Below, one piece after another: positions 23,768 through 33,316 of a stretch of 45,744 bases of DNA. The stretch spans positions 1 to 45,744 of the forward strand of contig JAAEMR010000141.1 in the NCBI GenBank assembly GCA_024225395.1, read 5' to 3'. Below the pieces are notes generated by a model, which worked only from the letters and a program-made list of their open reading frames with translations, made no database searches and was not told where the DNA came from. The DNA comes from Gammaproteobacteria bacterium (GTDB lineage: Bacteria > Pseudomonadota > Gammaproteobacteria > GCA-001735895). A program made the translations under genes and the position numbers. Position 1 is the stretch's first letter; each line of letters opens with the position of its first letter.

Positions 23768-24379
23768 ATGGATACTCAAATAATCAATACAGGTATGAAC
23801 GCCCTGGCCACAGTAGACCAGGATATCGAGCTGGCTTTTAAAACAACAGGTCCACCTCCGCCTCGACTTCGCCCGCAGGGACTCGAAGCCTTCCTTTCCA
23901 TCATTATAAGCCAACAACTATCAACTCAGGTGGCGAAAGTTATCATGCAACGGGTGACTGATTTACTGCCTGAAGTCTCAGCACAGGCCTTAATAAAGCT
24001 GGAAGATAAACAGTTACACGAAGCCGGTTTATCTTATCGCAAGATAGAATATGCCAAAGGTCTGGCAGACGCTATTCTGAGTGGGAACTTCAATATCAAT
24101 GAACTGGAAAAAATGGATAACGACGTCGCAATTAATGCGATCACATCCATCAGGGGTTTAGGTCGATGGAGTGCAGAAATTTATCTTATGTTTTCGCTTC
24201 AACGGCAGGACATTTTCCCTGCCGATGATCTTGCACTATTAGTTGCGCTTGGGCGATTGAAAAATCTGCCTGCCAAACCCACACCTGCACAGGCTCGTGA
24301 TCTTATCGAACACTGGTCTCCCTGGCGAAGTGTTGGTTCATTATTTTTATGGCATTACTACCGGGGTATACCCGCTTAA
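23768..24379 (+). CDS. DNA-3-methyladenine glycosylase (AlkA/HhH-GPD family)
   Basis: The 203-residue protein is an HhH-GPD DNA glycosylase. It shows the helix-hairpin-helix IRGLGRWSAEIYL (128-140), the catalytic aspartate in FPADDLAL (D153/D154) and an upstream FLSIIISQQLSTQVAKVI helix typical of AlkA and Mag-type enzymes. No Cys-rich iron-sulfur loop follows, which excludes Nth and MutY. It removes alkylated purines in base excision repair. It lacks the N-terminal AlkA domain, so it resembles the short Mag or fission yeast Mag1 type. Confidence 0.88.
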   Translation: MDTQIINTGMNALATVDQDIELAFKTTGPPPPRLRPQGLEAFLSIIISQQLSTQVAKVIMQRVTDLLPEVSAQALIKLEDKQLHEAGLSYRKIEYAKGLADAILSGNFNINELEKMDNDVAINAITSIRGLGRWSAEIYLMFSLQRQDIFPADDLALLVALGRLKNLPAKPTPAQARDLIEHWSPWRSVGSLFLWHYYRGIPA

Positions 24380-24398
24380 ATCAGACAATCTATCCAGG

Positions 24399-26654
24399 TT
24401 ATTTTGCACTCTGCTCAACCCAGTCTACATTCTGCCAGCCTCTGGGTAACTTACTGCCACGTTTACCGCGCTCAACAACATAGTCCTGTAATTCACGATG
24501 ATTCATGCTTTTGAATTTTTTACCAACATGAACGGTAATTTTTTCCTTTTCGGTGATGCAGTGAATAGCACCCACAATCTCTTCATTGGCTTTAAGTTTT
24601 TTGGGCGGCACGTTGATTATTTTATTGCCCTTGCCTTTGGACAGTTGCGGCAATTCATTGAGTGCTATGACGGCGATATAACCTTCACTGGTAATCGCTA
24701 CTATTTGTTGTTCATCTACATTTGATATGGCAACCGGTGGCAATAACTCAGCGCCTGCAGGAATAGAGATCAATGCCTTACCATTTTTATTTTTAGTCAC
24801 CATATCTGAAAATTTACAGATAAAACCGTAACCGAAAGTGGTCGACATCAAAAACAGGTCATCATCCCTGCCCATAACGGTGCTTACATAGCTAGTTCCA
24901 GCAGCAGGTTTGAAACGTCCTGTGAGTGGCTCTCCCTGTCCACGAGCTGACGGTAATGAATGCGCAGGTGCAGCATAACTGCGGCCACTGGAATCTATAA
25001 ACACGGCTTGCTGATTACTCTTACCCTGAGCCGATGACAGAAAAGCATCTCCGGATTTATAGTTTAATGCTGCGCCATCAACATCATGCCCTTTAGCTGC
25101 TCGCACCCAGCCTTTAGTGGATATCACAACCGTTAATGCTTCAGAAGGAATCAGATCAGATTCATCCATCGCCCTGGCTGCTTCGCGTGTCACAATCGGT
25201 GAGCGACGATCATCACCGTAGGTTTCTGCATCTTCAATTATTTCTTTCTTAATGAGGGTTTTCATACGTCGCTCTGAACCTAGAATTTTTTCCAGGCCGA
25301 GCTTTTCTTTAGTCAATTCGTCCTGCTCTGCACGAATTTTCATTTCTTCAAGTTTGGCCAGATTACGCAACCTGGTTTCCAGAATGGCTTCGGCCTGAAT
25401 ATCAGAAATATTGAAAGTTTTCATCAATACCTGTTTTGGCTCATCCTCAAAACGCACGATGCGAATCACTTCATCCAGGTTCAAAAATGCAATCAATAAT
25501 CCTTCGAGTATGTGTAAACGTTTATCGACCTTGTCAAGGCGCCATTCAAGGCGACGACGCACGGTTGCCATACGAAATGCAATCCATTCCTGCAATATAT
25601 GCTTCAGGTTCTTAACCTGTGGACGACCATTAGTCCCGATCATGTTCATATTCACACGATAGGTTTTTTCCAGGTCAGTTGACGCAAACAGGTGGTTCAT
25701 TAAACCGTGAATATCGATGCGATTTGAACGCGGTACAATCACCAGCCGAGTAGGATTTTCATGATCCGACTCATCTCGTAAATCATCAACCATGGGTAAT
25801 TTTTTTGCCTGCATCTGGCCGGCTATCTGCTCAAGAATTTTGGCACCCGAAACCTGGTGCGGTAATGCGGTAATAATAATATCGCCATCCTCTTTTTCAT
25901 ACACGGCACGCATACGAATACTGCCATGTCCTGTTTCATACATGGTTTTCAAATCAGCATGAGGTGTGATTATTTCTGCCGAGGTGGGATAATCTGGCCC
26001 CTTAATGTGTTCCAGTAATTCATCCAGCGTCGTTCTGGAACTATCAAGCAATCGAATACAGGCAGTAGCCACTTCGCGTAAATTATGCGGTGGCAAATCG
26101 GTTGCCATTCCAACGGCGATGCCGGTTGTACCATTGAGTAAAATGTGAGGAAGTCGTGCTGGTAATAAAGATGGTTCCTGCATGGTGCCATCGAAGTTTG
26201 GAACCCAGTCGACCGTACCCTGCCCCAGTTCCTGTAATAAAACTTTTGCAAAAGGTGATAAACGCGATTCAGTGTAACGCATCGCAGCAAATGACTTGGG
26301 GTCATCTGGTGAACCGAAGTTACCCTGACCATCAATCAATGGATAACGATAGGAAAATTTCTGCGCCATCAGTACCATCGCTTCATAACAGGCTGAATCA
26401 CCATGCGGATGAAATTTACCTAGTACATCACCCACTGTACGTGCAGATTTTTTATGTTTGGAGCTGGCAGATAGACCCAGCTCGGACATGGCATAAATAA
26501 TGCGTCGCTGTACCGGTTTAAGGCCATCACCAATATGTGGTAATGCACGATCAAGAATGACGTACATGGAATAATCGAGATAAGCTTTTTCGGTAAATAC
26601 ACCTAGAGGTTCATGTTCAACCCCTTCGTAATTCAGTTCCATATTTTCTGGCAT
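24399..26654 (-). CDS. parC: DNA topoisomerase IV subunit A
   Basis: The 751-residue protein has the breakage-reunion domain with catalytic Tyr127 in [11 protein letters not shown], GRxLP-like and coiled-coil regions, and a C-terminal beta-pinwheel with fewer repeats than GyrA and no GyrA box (QRRGGKG). Length and the lack of that box indicate ParC. It decatenates daughter chromosomes with ParE. The quinolone region reads [10 protein letters not shown] with Ser87 and Glu91, equivalent to E. coli Ser80 and Glu84, so it is of the unmutated, sensitive form. parE lies about 2.4 kb upstream on the same strand with two genes between. Confidence 0.95.
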   Translation of the reverse strand: MPENMELNYEGVEHEPLGVFTEKAYLDYSMYVILDRALPHIGDGLKPVQRRIIYAMSELGLSASSKHKKSARTVGDVLGKFHPHGDSACYEAMVLMAQKFSYRYPLIDGQGNFGSPDDPKSFAAMRYTESRLSPFAKVLLQELGQGTVDWVPNFDGTMQEPSLLPARLPHILLNGTTGIAVGMATDLPPHNLREVATACIRLLDSSRTTLDELLEHIKGPDYPTSAEIITPHADLKTMYETGHGSIRMRAVYEKEDGDIIITALPHQVSGAKILEQIAGQMQAKKLPMVDDLRDESDHENPTRLVIVPRSNRIDIHGLMNHLFASTDLEKTYRVNMNMIGTNGRPQVKNLKHILQEWIAFRMATVRRRLEWRLDKVDKRLHILEGLLIAFLNLDEVIRIVRFEDEPKQVLMKTFNISDIQAEAILETRLRNLAKLEEMKIRAEQDELTKEKLGLEKILGSERRMKTLIKKEIIEDAETYGDDRRSPIVTREAARAMDESDLIPSEALTVVISTKGWVRAAKGHDVDGAALNYKSGDAFLSSAQGKSNQQAVFIDSSGRSYAAPAHSLPSARGQGEPLTGRFKPAAGTSYVSTVMGRDDDLFLMSTTFGYGFICKFSDMVTKNKNGKALISIPAGAELLPPVAISNVDEQQIVAITSEGYIAVIALNELPQLSKGKGNKIINVPPKKLKANEEIVGAIHCITEKEKITVHVGKKFKSMNHRELQDYVVERGKRGSKLPRGWQNVDWVEQSAK

Positions 26655-26775
26655 AACGATGTTTTTATATTTATGAATATCTAAAGATAGCGCTGTATTT
26701 TACCTGTTGATCATACTTATCTCTAATATTTTTGTTAACAAGGCAGATCTTAAAAGTTTTTGATAAACTACCCCG

Positions 26776-27534
26776 ATGCTGAAAACATTCACATTTTTAA
26801 TTGCTTTATACGCTCTGGCCTGCCTGTTTCTGTATATAAAACAACGCAGTATTCTGTATTACCCTACGCCGGAAAACGCTGATACCCGTGCTGAAGCTTT
26901 ATGGTTAAAAACCCCGGAAGCTAAATTAAAAGTATGGGTGCTGAATAAACAGGATTTTGATCAGGAAAAACCCGCAATACTGTATTTTGGAGGTAACGCC
27001 GAAGCGGTTGAAAATAGCATACCTGAATTTACTCAAATGTTCAGTGACTTCACCATCTATCTGACCAATTACCGGGGTTACGGGGGCAGTAGCGGAAAAC
27101 CAACCGAAGCAGGTTTATTCTCGGATGCATTGGCAATTTATGACCGGTTAACAGCACAGCATTCTTCGCTCAGTGTGATTGGTCGTAGTCTCGGATCCGG
27201 TGTGGCCAGCTACCTTGCGGCGAATAGAAAAGTATTAAAACTGGTACTCATTACACCTTATGACAGCATTAGTCGTGTCGCTCAATCTCACTACCCGGTT
27301 TTTCCAGTCAAATGGTTATTAAAAGATCAATTCGATTCCACTCGTTATGCACCCACAATTAGCAGCCAAATTCTGGTTTTATATGCGCAACAAGATCAGG
27401 TCATTCCTATGGGTCATACAAAAAATTTGTTAACCTATTTGCCTGCTGCCAAATCACATATGATAAAGAATGCAACACATAATGATATTTCAACAAATAT
27501 TGAGTATCAAAAATTACTGGTCGATTTTTTTTAA
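26776..27534 (+). CDS. Membrane-anchored alpha/beta hydrolase
   Basis: The 252-residue protein has one N-terminal helix (FTFLIALYALACLFLYI) and an alpha/beta hydrolase domain. Visible features are the oxyanion segment YFGGNAE (70-76), NYRGYGGSSGKP, nucleophile Ser138 in GRSLGSG, acid Asp in YAQQDQVIP and His in NATHND. It resembles the ABHD13/YfhR-like serine hydrolases attached to the inner membrane. Substrate unknown. It is inserted between parC and the HD-GYP gene on the opposite strand. Confidence 0.85.
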   Translation: MLKTFTFLIALYALACLFLYIKQRSILYYPTPENADTRAEALWLKTPEAKLKVWVLNKQDFDQEKPAILYFGGNAEAVENSIPEFTQMFSDFTIYLTNYRGYGGSSGKPTEAGLFSDALAIYDRLTAQHSSLSVIGRSLGSGVASYLAANRKVLKLVLITPYDSISRVAQSHYPVFPVKWLLKDQFDSTRYAPTISSQILVLYAQQDQVIPMGHTKNLLTYLPAAKSHMIKNATHNDISTNIEYQKLLVDFF

Positions 27535-27587
27535 TTAAGCAACATATGACGGTTAATTTGTCCGTATTGGTTCTACTGGTAACAGAC

Positions 27588-28994
27588 TTACTGATTAAAC
27601 AACGTTGACATATCGAGACCAAAAGCACCTTGTGCCAGGCCATGGGAAATAGCAACATCATTTTTCAGTTTCTCAAGATCAATTTCCTGATAAACCGGTA
27701 ATGATTGTTTATTTTTATCCAGAATAAGTTTTAGTCTGGGGCGAAGACGATTTGAGGGGTTTACAGCAATAACTACTCCAACTTCTCCCGTCTTCATTTC
27801 CACCAGAGACCCGGTAGGGTAGATGCCGACTGTAAGAACAAATTGTTGAACTAGTTCTAACTGAAATTGACTGCAGCGTAAATTATAAATTTCATTAACA
27901 GCATGGTTGGGAGACATTGACTCTAAACCTTCGTTCGAGCGTTTACTGGTCATTGCATCAAAACTATCAACAATACCCGCTATGCGTCCAAAAAAAGAAA
28001 TGTCCTCATTTTTTAAATTCTCAGGATAGCCACTGGCATCAGCACGTTCATGATGATCAGCAACCATTTCAATTAAATCATTATATTGATTTATATTAAA
28101 ACTCTCCCTGCTCGCTTCTTTAATTATATCAACACTAAAATTGACGTGCATTTGCATCACTCTAAACTCAGCGGCGGTAAGAGACCTGGGTAGTTTCAGG
28201 AATTTTGGTGACAACTTATGTTTACCTATATCCAGCAATAAACCTCCCAGAGTTAAAGTATCAATTGCCGATTTTTCCAGACCAAGATGCCTTGCAAAAG
28301 TACAGCACCATATGGATGAACTCAGTGCCCGTGAAACTGTAGAATCCTTCAGACTTTTTATATGCGCAACCCAGGACATTGCAAAAGGGTTACGCATAAT
28401 ACTTTCAGTCAATGCTTTGATGTCTATCGTCAGAATATCTAAATTTAATTGATTTCCCTTCTTTATATCAATTTCAACAGCTTGAAATTTAGAGCCCAGT
28501 TTTTCATACACCTTTGAAGCCGTTTTTAATTCATCATCAAATGATTTTTCTACGCTGTAATCCTGCTTTCGTCTACCGGCAATATCTTCTTCATAACCGT
28601 TATATTCAGATAACTTCTGATTTCTTTTATGCGCTGATTTACTTTTGACTGACTCTACCGGTTGATCCCTGGCGGGTGTCTTTTTCTGTTGCTTTTTTTT
28701 GCTAACACGTCGTGTTTGAACATTCCTTTTTTTACCAAAAGGATTGATACTTTTATCCTGAAAATTGATCAGAGGGATATCACCGGTTAGTATAGATTTT
28801 GGATGTGGTTCACGTCCTCTCATCAAATCTACATAAACATATTTACAGGCTTTTTTAAGATCGTTTATATCTTTAATAGATTCAACCAAAAGCCCTTCAA
28901 GCAAAAAAGGGGTCTCTATCCATGGCCTGTCCAGACGAGAAACGTACATGCCTATTTTCAATCCGGCCAACTCAATCTTTACTTCTTTTTTCAT
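27588..28994 (-). CDS. DUF3391 plus degenerate HD-GYP protein
   Basis: The 468-residue protein has an N-terminal DUF3391 domain (about 4-80), a lysine-rich linker (about 88-130, KKRNVQTRRVSKKKQQKK), and a C-terminal HD-GYP domain. In the HD-GYP domain the HD pair reads LLLDIGK (Leu254-Asp255), so the metal-binding His is lost, and the helix that normally carries the first His has serines (SSSIWCCTFAR). HHERADASGYP (314-324) and the DSFDAMTSKR segment remain. Active HD-GYP enzymes hydrolyse c-di-GMP; this one probably cannot and may be a c-di-GMP or protein-binding receptor. No ribosome site is evident. It lies 76 bases downstream of parE on the same strand. Confidence 0.8.
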   Translation of the reverse strand: MKKEVKIELAGLKIGMYVSRLDRPWIETPFLLEGLLVESIKDINDLKKACKYVYVDLMRGREPHPKSILTGDIPLINFQDKSINPFGKKRNVQTRRVSKKKQQKKTPARDQPVESVKSKSAHKRNQKLSEYNGYEEDIAGRRKQDYSVEKSFDDELKTASKVYEKLGSKFQAVEIDIKKGNQLNLDILTIDIKALTESIMRNPFAMSWVAHIKSLKDSTVSRALSSSIWCCTFARHLGLEKSAIDTLTLGGLLLDIGKHKLSPKFLKLPRSLTAAEFRVMQMHVNFSVDIIKEASRESFNINQYNDLIEMVADHHERADASGYPENLKNEDISFFGRIAGIVDSFDAMTSKRSNEGLESMSPNHAVNEIYNLRCSQFQLELVQQFVLTVGIYPTGSLVEMKTGEVGVVIAVNPSNRLRPRLKLILDKNKQSLPVYQEIDLEKLKNDVAISHGLAQGAFGLDMSTLFNQ

Positions 28995-29070
28995 GAGGAG
29001 AACAATTTCAGCTTAAAAACTAAGTACAAGCATAATCTACAGGGGTTTTTTTTGAAACTTATGAACTGCT

Positions 29071-30957
29071 TCACAGTTCAGCCAGATCACCTTTATCCTG
29101 TAACCAGGATTTTCGATCTGCAGCCTGCTTTTTTGACAATAACATATTCATAATTTCAAACGTATCATCTCCCTCTTCGATAGTGAGTTGAGCCAGTCTG
29201 CGAGTATCCGGATCAATAGAACTTTCACGTAACTGCAGCGGGTTCATTTCACCCAGGCCTTTGAAACGGGTCACGGTGATCTTGCCTTTTCGTTTTTCCG
29301 CAGTTATTCGGTCCAGAATACCATCACGTTCAGCTTCATCCAGCGCATAAAACTTTTCTTTGGCAACGTCTATTCGATATAACGGTGGTTTAGCCACATA
29401 GATATTTCCATTTTCCACCAGCGGTTGAAAGTGCCGTAGAAATAAGGCGCATAATAACGTCGCAATATGAGCACCGTCTGAATCAGCATCTGCCAGGATA
29501 CAAATTTTTCCATAACGTAAACCGGATAAATCAGACGATCCCGGTTCAACACCTATTGCCACCGAAATATCATGTACTTCCTGTGAAGCCAGTACCTGAT
29601 CCGAAGCAACTTCCCAGGTATTTAAAATTTTGCCGCGTAAAGGCATGATGGCCTGAAACTCTCGACTACGAGCCTGCTTGGCAGAACCGCCAGCCGAATC
29701 GCCTTCTACCAGGAATATTTCTGTGAGTCTCACATCCTGACTTGAACAATCCGCCAGTTTGCCCGGTAAAGCGGGCCCCGAAGTCACTTTCTTTCGAATA
29801 ACTTTTTTACCGGATCTTAATCGTTTTTGAGCACTGTCTATGGCCATCTGTGCCAGCAGGTCACCAACATCGGCATGCAGGTTTAACCACAGGCTAAATG
29901 AATCCTTGGCAATGCCCGACACAAATGCGGCTGATTCTCTAGACGATAATCTTTCCTTGGTCTGTCCCGAGAATTGGGGATCCTGCATTTTGACGGATAA
30001 CACGTAGCTCACTTTGTCCCACACATCATCCGGAGCTATTTTTACACCGCGAGGTAATAAACTACGGAATTCACAAAATTCACGAATCGCATCGGTCAAA
30101 CCGGTGCGCAACCCGTTCACATGGGTGCCTCCCTGAGCGGTTGGGATTAAATTTACATAACTTTCAGTAACCGCTTCTCCGCCAACGGGTAACCAGTTAA
30201 CAGCCCAGTCCACGGCTTCTTTCTCACCTTGCATAGAACCCATAAAAGGCTCCTCAGGTAATAACTCATAACCTTCCAGCGCTTCTTTAAGGTAATCCGA
30301 TAATCCATCCTGGTAAAACCAGTCTTCGCTTTCTTTGGTTTTTTCTACGTAAAACTTTACCCGTAAACCGGGGCACAAAACTGCTTTGGCACGCAACACA
30401 TGTTTAAGCCGGGGAATAGAAAAGTTAGCACTGTCAAAGTAACTACCATTCGGCCAGAAATGAATCGTGGTACCGGTATTTTTTTTCCCTACCTTGCCTA
30501 TTTCAGTCAACTCACTGGTTTTGTCACCATCGGCAAAACTTATAGAGTATTCTTTTGAGTCTCGTCGAACTCGCACATCCAGTTTACTGGATAGAGCATT
30601 CACCACCGACACCCCTACCCCATGCAATCCACCTGAAAACTCATAGTTTTTATTTGAAAATTTACCACCTGCATGCAGCTTGGAAAGTATAACTTCAACA
30701 CCTGGAATACCCTGTTGGGGGTGAATATCAACTGGCATACCCCTGCCATTATCTATCACCGACACCGAGTTATCATGATGCAGAATCACCCCTATCTGCG
30801 TGGCAAAACCCGCAATCGCTTCATCCACAGAATTATCGATAACTTCCTGAGCGAGGTGATTTGGACGGGTAGTATCGGTGTACATACCCGGTCTTTTTTT
30901 GACCGGATCAAGACCGGTAAGAACTTCTATTGATGAAGCATCGTATTGACTATTCAA
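29071..30957 (-). CDS. parE: DNA topoisomerase IV subunit B
   Basis: The 628-residue protein has a GHKL ATPase (YDASSIEVLTGLDPVKKRPG, VIDNGRGMPVDIH, GGLHGVGVSVVNALS), a transducer domain and a TOPRIM domain (EIFLVEGDSAGGSAKQARSR, LADADSDGAHIATLL). PLRGKILNTWEV and the absence of a GyrB-type insertion indicate ParE. The start codon is TTG (30957): the residues after it match the usual ParE N-terminus and no ATG precedes them. GGAA lies about 10 bases upstream. A 7-bp stem (29062-29080) encloses the stop codon. Confidence 0.95.
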   Translation of the reverse strand: MNSQYDASSIEVLTGLDPVKKRPGMYTDTTRPNHLAQEVIDNSVDEAIAGFATQIGVILHHDNSVSVIDNGRGMPVDIHPQQGIPGVEVILSKLHAGGKFSNKNYEFSGGLHGVGVSVVNALSSKLDVRVRRDSKEYSISFADGDKTSELTEIGKVGKKNTGTTIHFWPNGSYFDSANFSIPRLKHVLRAKAVLCPGLRVKFYVEKTKESEDWFYQDGLSDYLKEALEGYELLPEEPFMGSMQGEKEAVDWAVNWLPVGGEAVTESYVNLIPTAQGGTHVNGLRTGLTDAIREFCEFRSLLPRGVKIAPDDVWDKVSYVLSVKMQDPQFSGQTKERLSSRESAAFVSGIAKDSFSLWLNLHADVGDLLAQMAIDSAQKRLRSGKKVIRKKVTSGPALPGKLADCSSQDVRLTEIFLVEGDSAGGSAKQARSREFQAIMPLRGKILNTWEVASDQVLASQEVHDISVAIGVEPGSSDLSGLRYGKICILADADSDGAHIATLLCALFLRHFQPLVENGNIYVAKPPLYRIDVAKEKFYALDEAERDGILDRITAEKRKGKITVTRFKGLGEMNPLQLRESSIDPDTRRLAQLTIEEGDDTFEIMNMLLSKKQAADRKSWLQDKGDLAEL

Positions 30958-31029
30958 AGATTAGTTTCCAGTTTGTTTTTTTACAGGAGTTGATAAACCC
31001 CTAATCAATTTAAAGTATATATCGCAAGC

Positions 31030-31057
31030 TTGATTTTGTAACTTAAATCCTTATATA
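31030..31057 (+). promoter_or_regulatory. Candidate promoter of the thioredoxin-TPR gene
   Basis: TTGATT (31030-31035), a 16-base spacer and TATATA (31052-31057; TATATT is 2 bases further) lie 30 bases before the ATG at 31088 in the spacer divergent from parE. Confidence 0.4.
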
Positions 31058-31087
31058 TTCAACATCATTTTTACCGGTAAAAACTCA

Positions 31088-31951
31088 ATGAGCGACTCTC
31101 CCTATATCTATAATGTGACAATTGAAGACTTTGAGTCTCTGGTTATCAAGAACTCTTATAAACACCCCGTACTGGTTGATTTCTGGGCTGACTGGTGTCA
31201 ACCCTGCCAGTCATTAATCCCGGTATTACATAAACTGGCTGAAGAATACCAGGGGGCTTTTACCCTGGCGATGGTCAATAGCGATGAACAGGGAGAGCTT
31301 GCGGGTCATGCGGGAGTTAAAAGCTTACCAACAGCAAAACTATTTGTAGATGGACAAATGGTCAATGAATTTATGGGAGCACTGCCGGAAGCCGAGGTTA
31401 GAAAATTTCTTGACCCTTATATAAAAACCGAATCTGACCAGGTTCTGAATGAAGCTATTCAGGCATTCAACGAAGGCAAACAACAGCAGGCCCTGGAAAT
31501 GCTAAATACTGCTTTGGCCAATGACCCGCAAAACTCAAAACTCAAGATTAATATTGCAAAACTGGTTGCTAATCAGAATGATTTTGAGTCAGCCATCGCC
31601 CTGATCAACACATTAGCGGATGATGAAAAAGAGCAACCGGAAGTGAAAGAAATATTGACCAGGATAAAACTGGCCAATCAATTAAAAGATTTGGGAGACC
31701 CGGCCGAGCTTGAGCAACGCATCAAAGATAATCCGGATGACCTTGATGCTTTGCTACAAATGAGCACCTATCTGAATGCAGGCGGGAACCATGAGGCAGC
31801 GATACAAATACTGATGCAAATCATGCAAAAGGACAGATCCTTTAAAGATGGTGCCGGACAAAAAGGATTGATAGAAATTTTTGATATGCTCGGTGGTGAA
31901 AACCCACTGGTTCAAACCTATCGCCGTAAGATGTTTACGTTGTTGCATTAA
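31088..31951 (+). CDS. Thioredoxin-TPR chaperone (CnoX/YbbN family)
   Basis: The 287-residue protein has a thioredoxin domain (about 8-110) with a full WADWCQPCQ active site (Cys37, Cys40), followed by tetratricopeptide-like helices (NEAIQAFNEGKQQQALEML, DPQNSKLKINIAKLVANQND, DLDALLQMSTYLNAGGNHEA). This is the CnoX/YbbN layout: a chaperone-redoxin (chaperedoxin) that passes clients to GroEL or DnaK. E. coli CnoX has SxxC and no thioredoxin activity, whereas this protein keeps both cysteines and could act as an oxidoreductase. Confidence 0.9.
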   Translation: MSDSPYIYNVTIEDFESLVIKNSYKHPVLVDFWADWCQPCQSLIPVLHKLAEEYQGAFTLAMVNSDEQGELAGHAGVKSLPTAKLFVDGQMVNEFMGALPEAEVRKFLDPYIKTESDQVLNEAIQAFNEGKQQQALEMLNTALANDPQNSKLKINIAKLVANQNDFESAIALINTLADDEKEQPEVKEILTRIKLANQLKDLGDPAELEQRIKDNPDDLDALLQMSTYLNAGGNHEAAIQILMQIMQKDRSFKDGAGQKGLIEIFDMLGGENPLVQTYRRKMFTLLH

Positions 31952-31962
31952 AAGATTTTTTG

Positions 31963-32103
31963 AACCATAGAGGACGTAAAGATACGCAGAGGTTTTCTAT
32001 TTTTTTGCTGTCTTTACGTCCAGTTTATGTTCCGATATGTAAGCCCGTTTTAGAATATAAGCCCCCTCGATACTCCTCTGCGTTGCTTTTCATCCTTTGC
32101 GCT
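31963..32103. repeat. Interspersed repeat, type 2
   Basis: The left end AACCATAGAGGACGTAAAG plus ATACGCAGAGG (31963-31992) is imperfectly complementary to the right end CCTCTGCGTTGC plus TTTTCATCCTTTGCGCT (32075-32103). The ends resemble each other over about 28 bases, but not type 1. It fills the spacer between convergent cnoX-like and xerD genes and could form a long hairpin. Confidence 0.6.
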
Positions 32104-32114
32104 AAAATTTTTTT

Positions 32115-33020
32115 CTACCCGCGAGGATGATGCTTCTCATGCAGTGCCTGAAGCCTTGCCTGAGCGACATGGGTATAAATTTGTGTAGTCGATAAGTCAC
32201 TGTGACCTAATAACATTTGCACGGTTCGCAAATCGGCTCCATGGTTAAGTAAATGTGTAGCAAAAGCATGCCTCAGAGAGTGCGGAGAAAAACTGTCTTT
32301 TAAGCCTGCAATAGTTAAATATTTTTTGATGTGTTGCCAGAAGGCCTGACGAGTAATCGCAGAACCACGACTGGACAGGAATAAAGCATCAGTAGGCCGT
32401 TGCTCTTTACGCAGAACAGGACGGGATTCTTTTAAATATTTATTAACCCAGAATAAAGCCTCTTCACCCACCGGTACAACCCGTTCCTTATTGCCTTTCC
32501 CGGTGAGCCGGATTAAACCCAGATTTTGATTGAGTTGATTCAATTCCAGAGACACTAGCTCACTGACTCTAAGACCTGATGAATACATCAGTTCAAGCAT
32601 GCAACGATCACGAAGTCCAAATTCTGATTTTATATCCGGCGCATTTAATAAATTATCACAATCTTTTTCAGATAAATTATCGGGCAAACTTCGATTTAAC
32701 TTCGGCGCATTTATTAGCTCGGTGGGATTATCTTGCCGCTGGCCTGTTCTAACCTGAAAACGATAAAACTGTTTTAACGTTGAAAGAAGCCGGGCATTTG
32801 AACGTGCAGCACTTTTTTTGTTTACCTTGAATGCCAGATACTCAAGGATGGATGTCTGGGTGGCTTCAGTCAAAACCAGATTTTGTTTATTTAGCCACTG
32901 AGAAAATAGCTTTAAGTCCTGTTGATACGCATCCAGAGTTAATTTTGAAAGACCTTTTTCAGACCATATCGTATCGATAAATTGATCTATTTTTGAATAT
33001 GATAACTGTAAATCATTCAT
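32115..33020 (-). CDS. xerD: Site-specific tyrosine recombinase XerD
   Basis: The 301-residue protein has an N-terminal SAM-like DNA-binding domain and a catalytic domain with the full set: Arg151 (SSGLRVSELV), Lys175 (TGKGNKER), His247 and Arg250 (HSLRHAFATHLL), His273 (LLGHSDLSTT) and Tyr282 (IYTHV). The HEKHHPRG ending and sequence around the active site favour XerD over XerC. It resolves chromosome dimers at dif with XerC and FtsK. No mobile-element context is present, so it is the housekeeping enzyme. Confidence 0.92.
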   Translation of the reverse strand: MNDLQLSYSKIDQFIDTIWSEKGLSKLTLDAYQQDLKLFSQWLNKQNLVLTEATQTSILEYLAFKVNKKSAARSNARLLSTLKQFYRFQVRTGQRQDNPTELINAPKLNRSLPDNLSEKDCDNLLNAPDIKSEFGLRDRCMLELMYSSGLRVSELVSLELNQLNQNLGLIRLTGKGNKERVVPVGEEALFWVNKYLKESRPVLRKEQRPTDALFLSSRGSAITRQAFWQHIKKYLTIAGLKDSFSPHSLRHAFATHLLNHGADLRTVQMLLGHSDLSTTQIYTHVAQARLQALHEKHHPRG

Positions 33021-33316
33021 GTTAAATGATGAGTATTATTCATTTTGACTTGATTTTAAGGTCTAGTTAATTCCCGATAAAATCATCACCGGGATGACAG
33101 CAAATAAAGACGTCATTGCACCCCATGGTTTCATTAACGGAGCATCCCTGCCCTCGCAGCATAAGCAGATTAACGCATCTTTACTTTCTAACTTCCGCTC
33201 TAATTACAATCTATTTGAACGAATACTGCTCGACGCCATCCATGGCCAAAAAAAAAAGCACAAAAAATGTGCCTTTTTTACATCTTGATGAGCCCTGGCC
33301 TCTCAGCTGATTAATA
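33021..33316. other. 296-bp spacer between xerD and the histone-like gene
   Basis: Apart from the terminator at 33249-33279 I see nothing convincing. Two overlapping plus-strand frames of 64 codons exist (33094-33288 and 33116-33310), but both run through the terminator and neither has a ribosome site or family features. Confidence 0.5.
33249..33279 (-). terminator. Terminator of the histone-like gene (works on both strands by sequence)
   Basis: GCACA (33258-33262) and TGTGC (33268-33272) form a stem with an A5 loop. It is flanked by ten A on the left and six T on the right, so on the minus strand a hairpin is followed by a long T-run. Confidence 0.75.

Noticed and set aside
32115-33020. Phage or integron integrase
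   Set aside because: Sequence and C-terminus match XerD, and no attachment site, cargo or phage gene is nearby.
33094-33310. Two overlapping 64-codon plus-strand frames between xerD and the histone-like gene
   Set aside because: They run through the terminator, have no ribosome site or recognisable features, and overlap each other.
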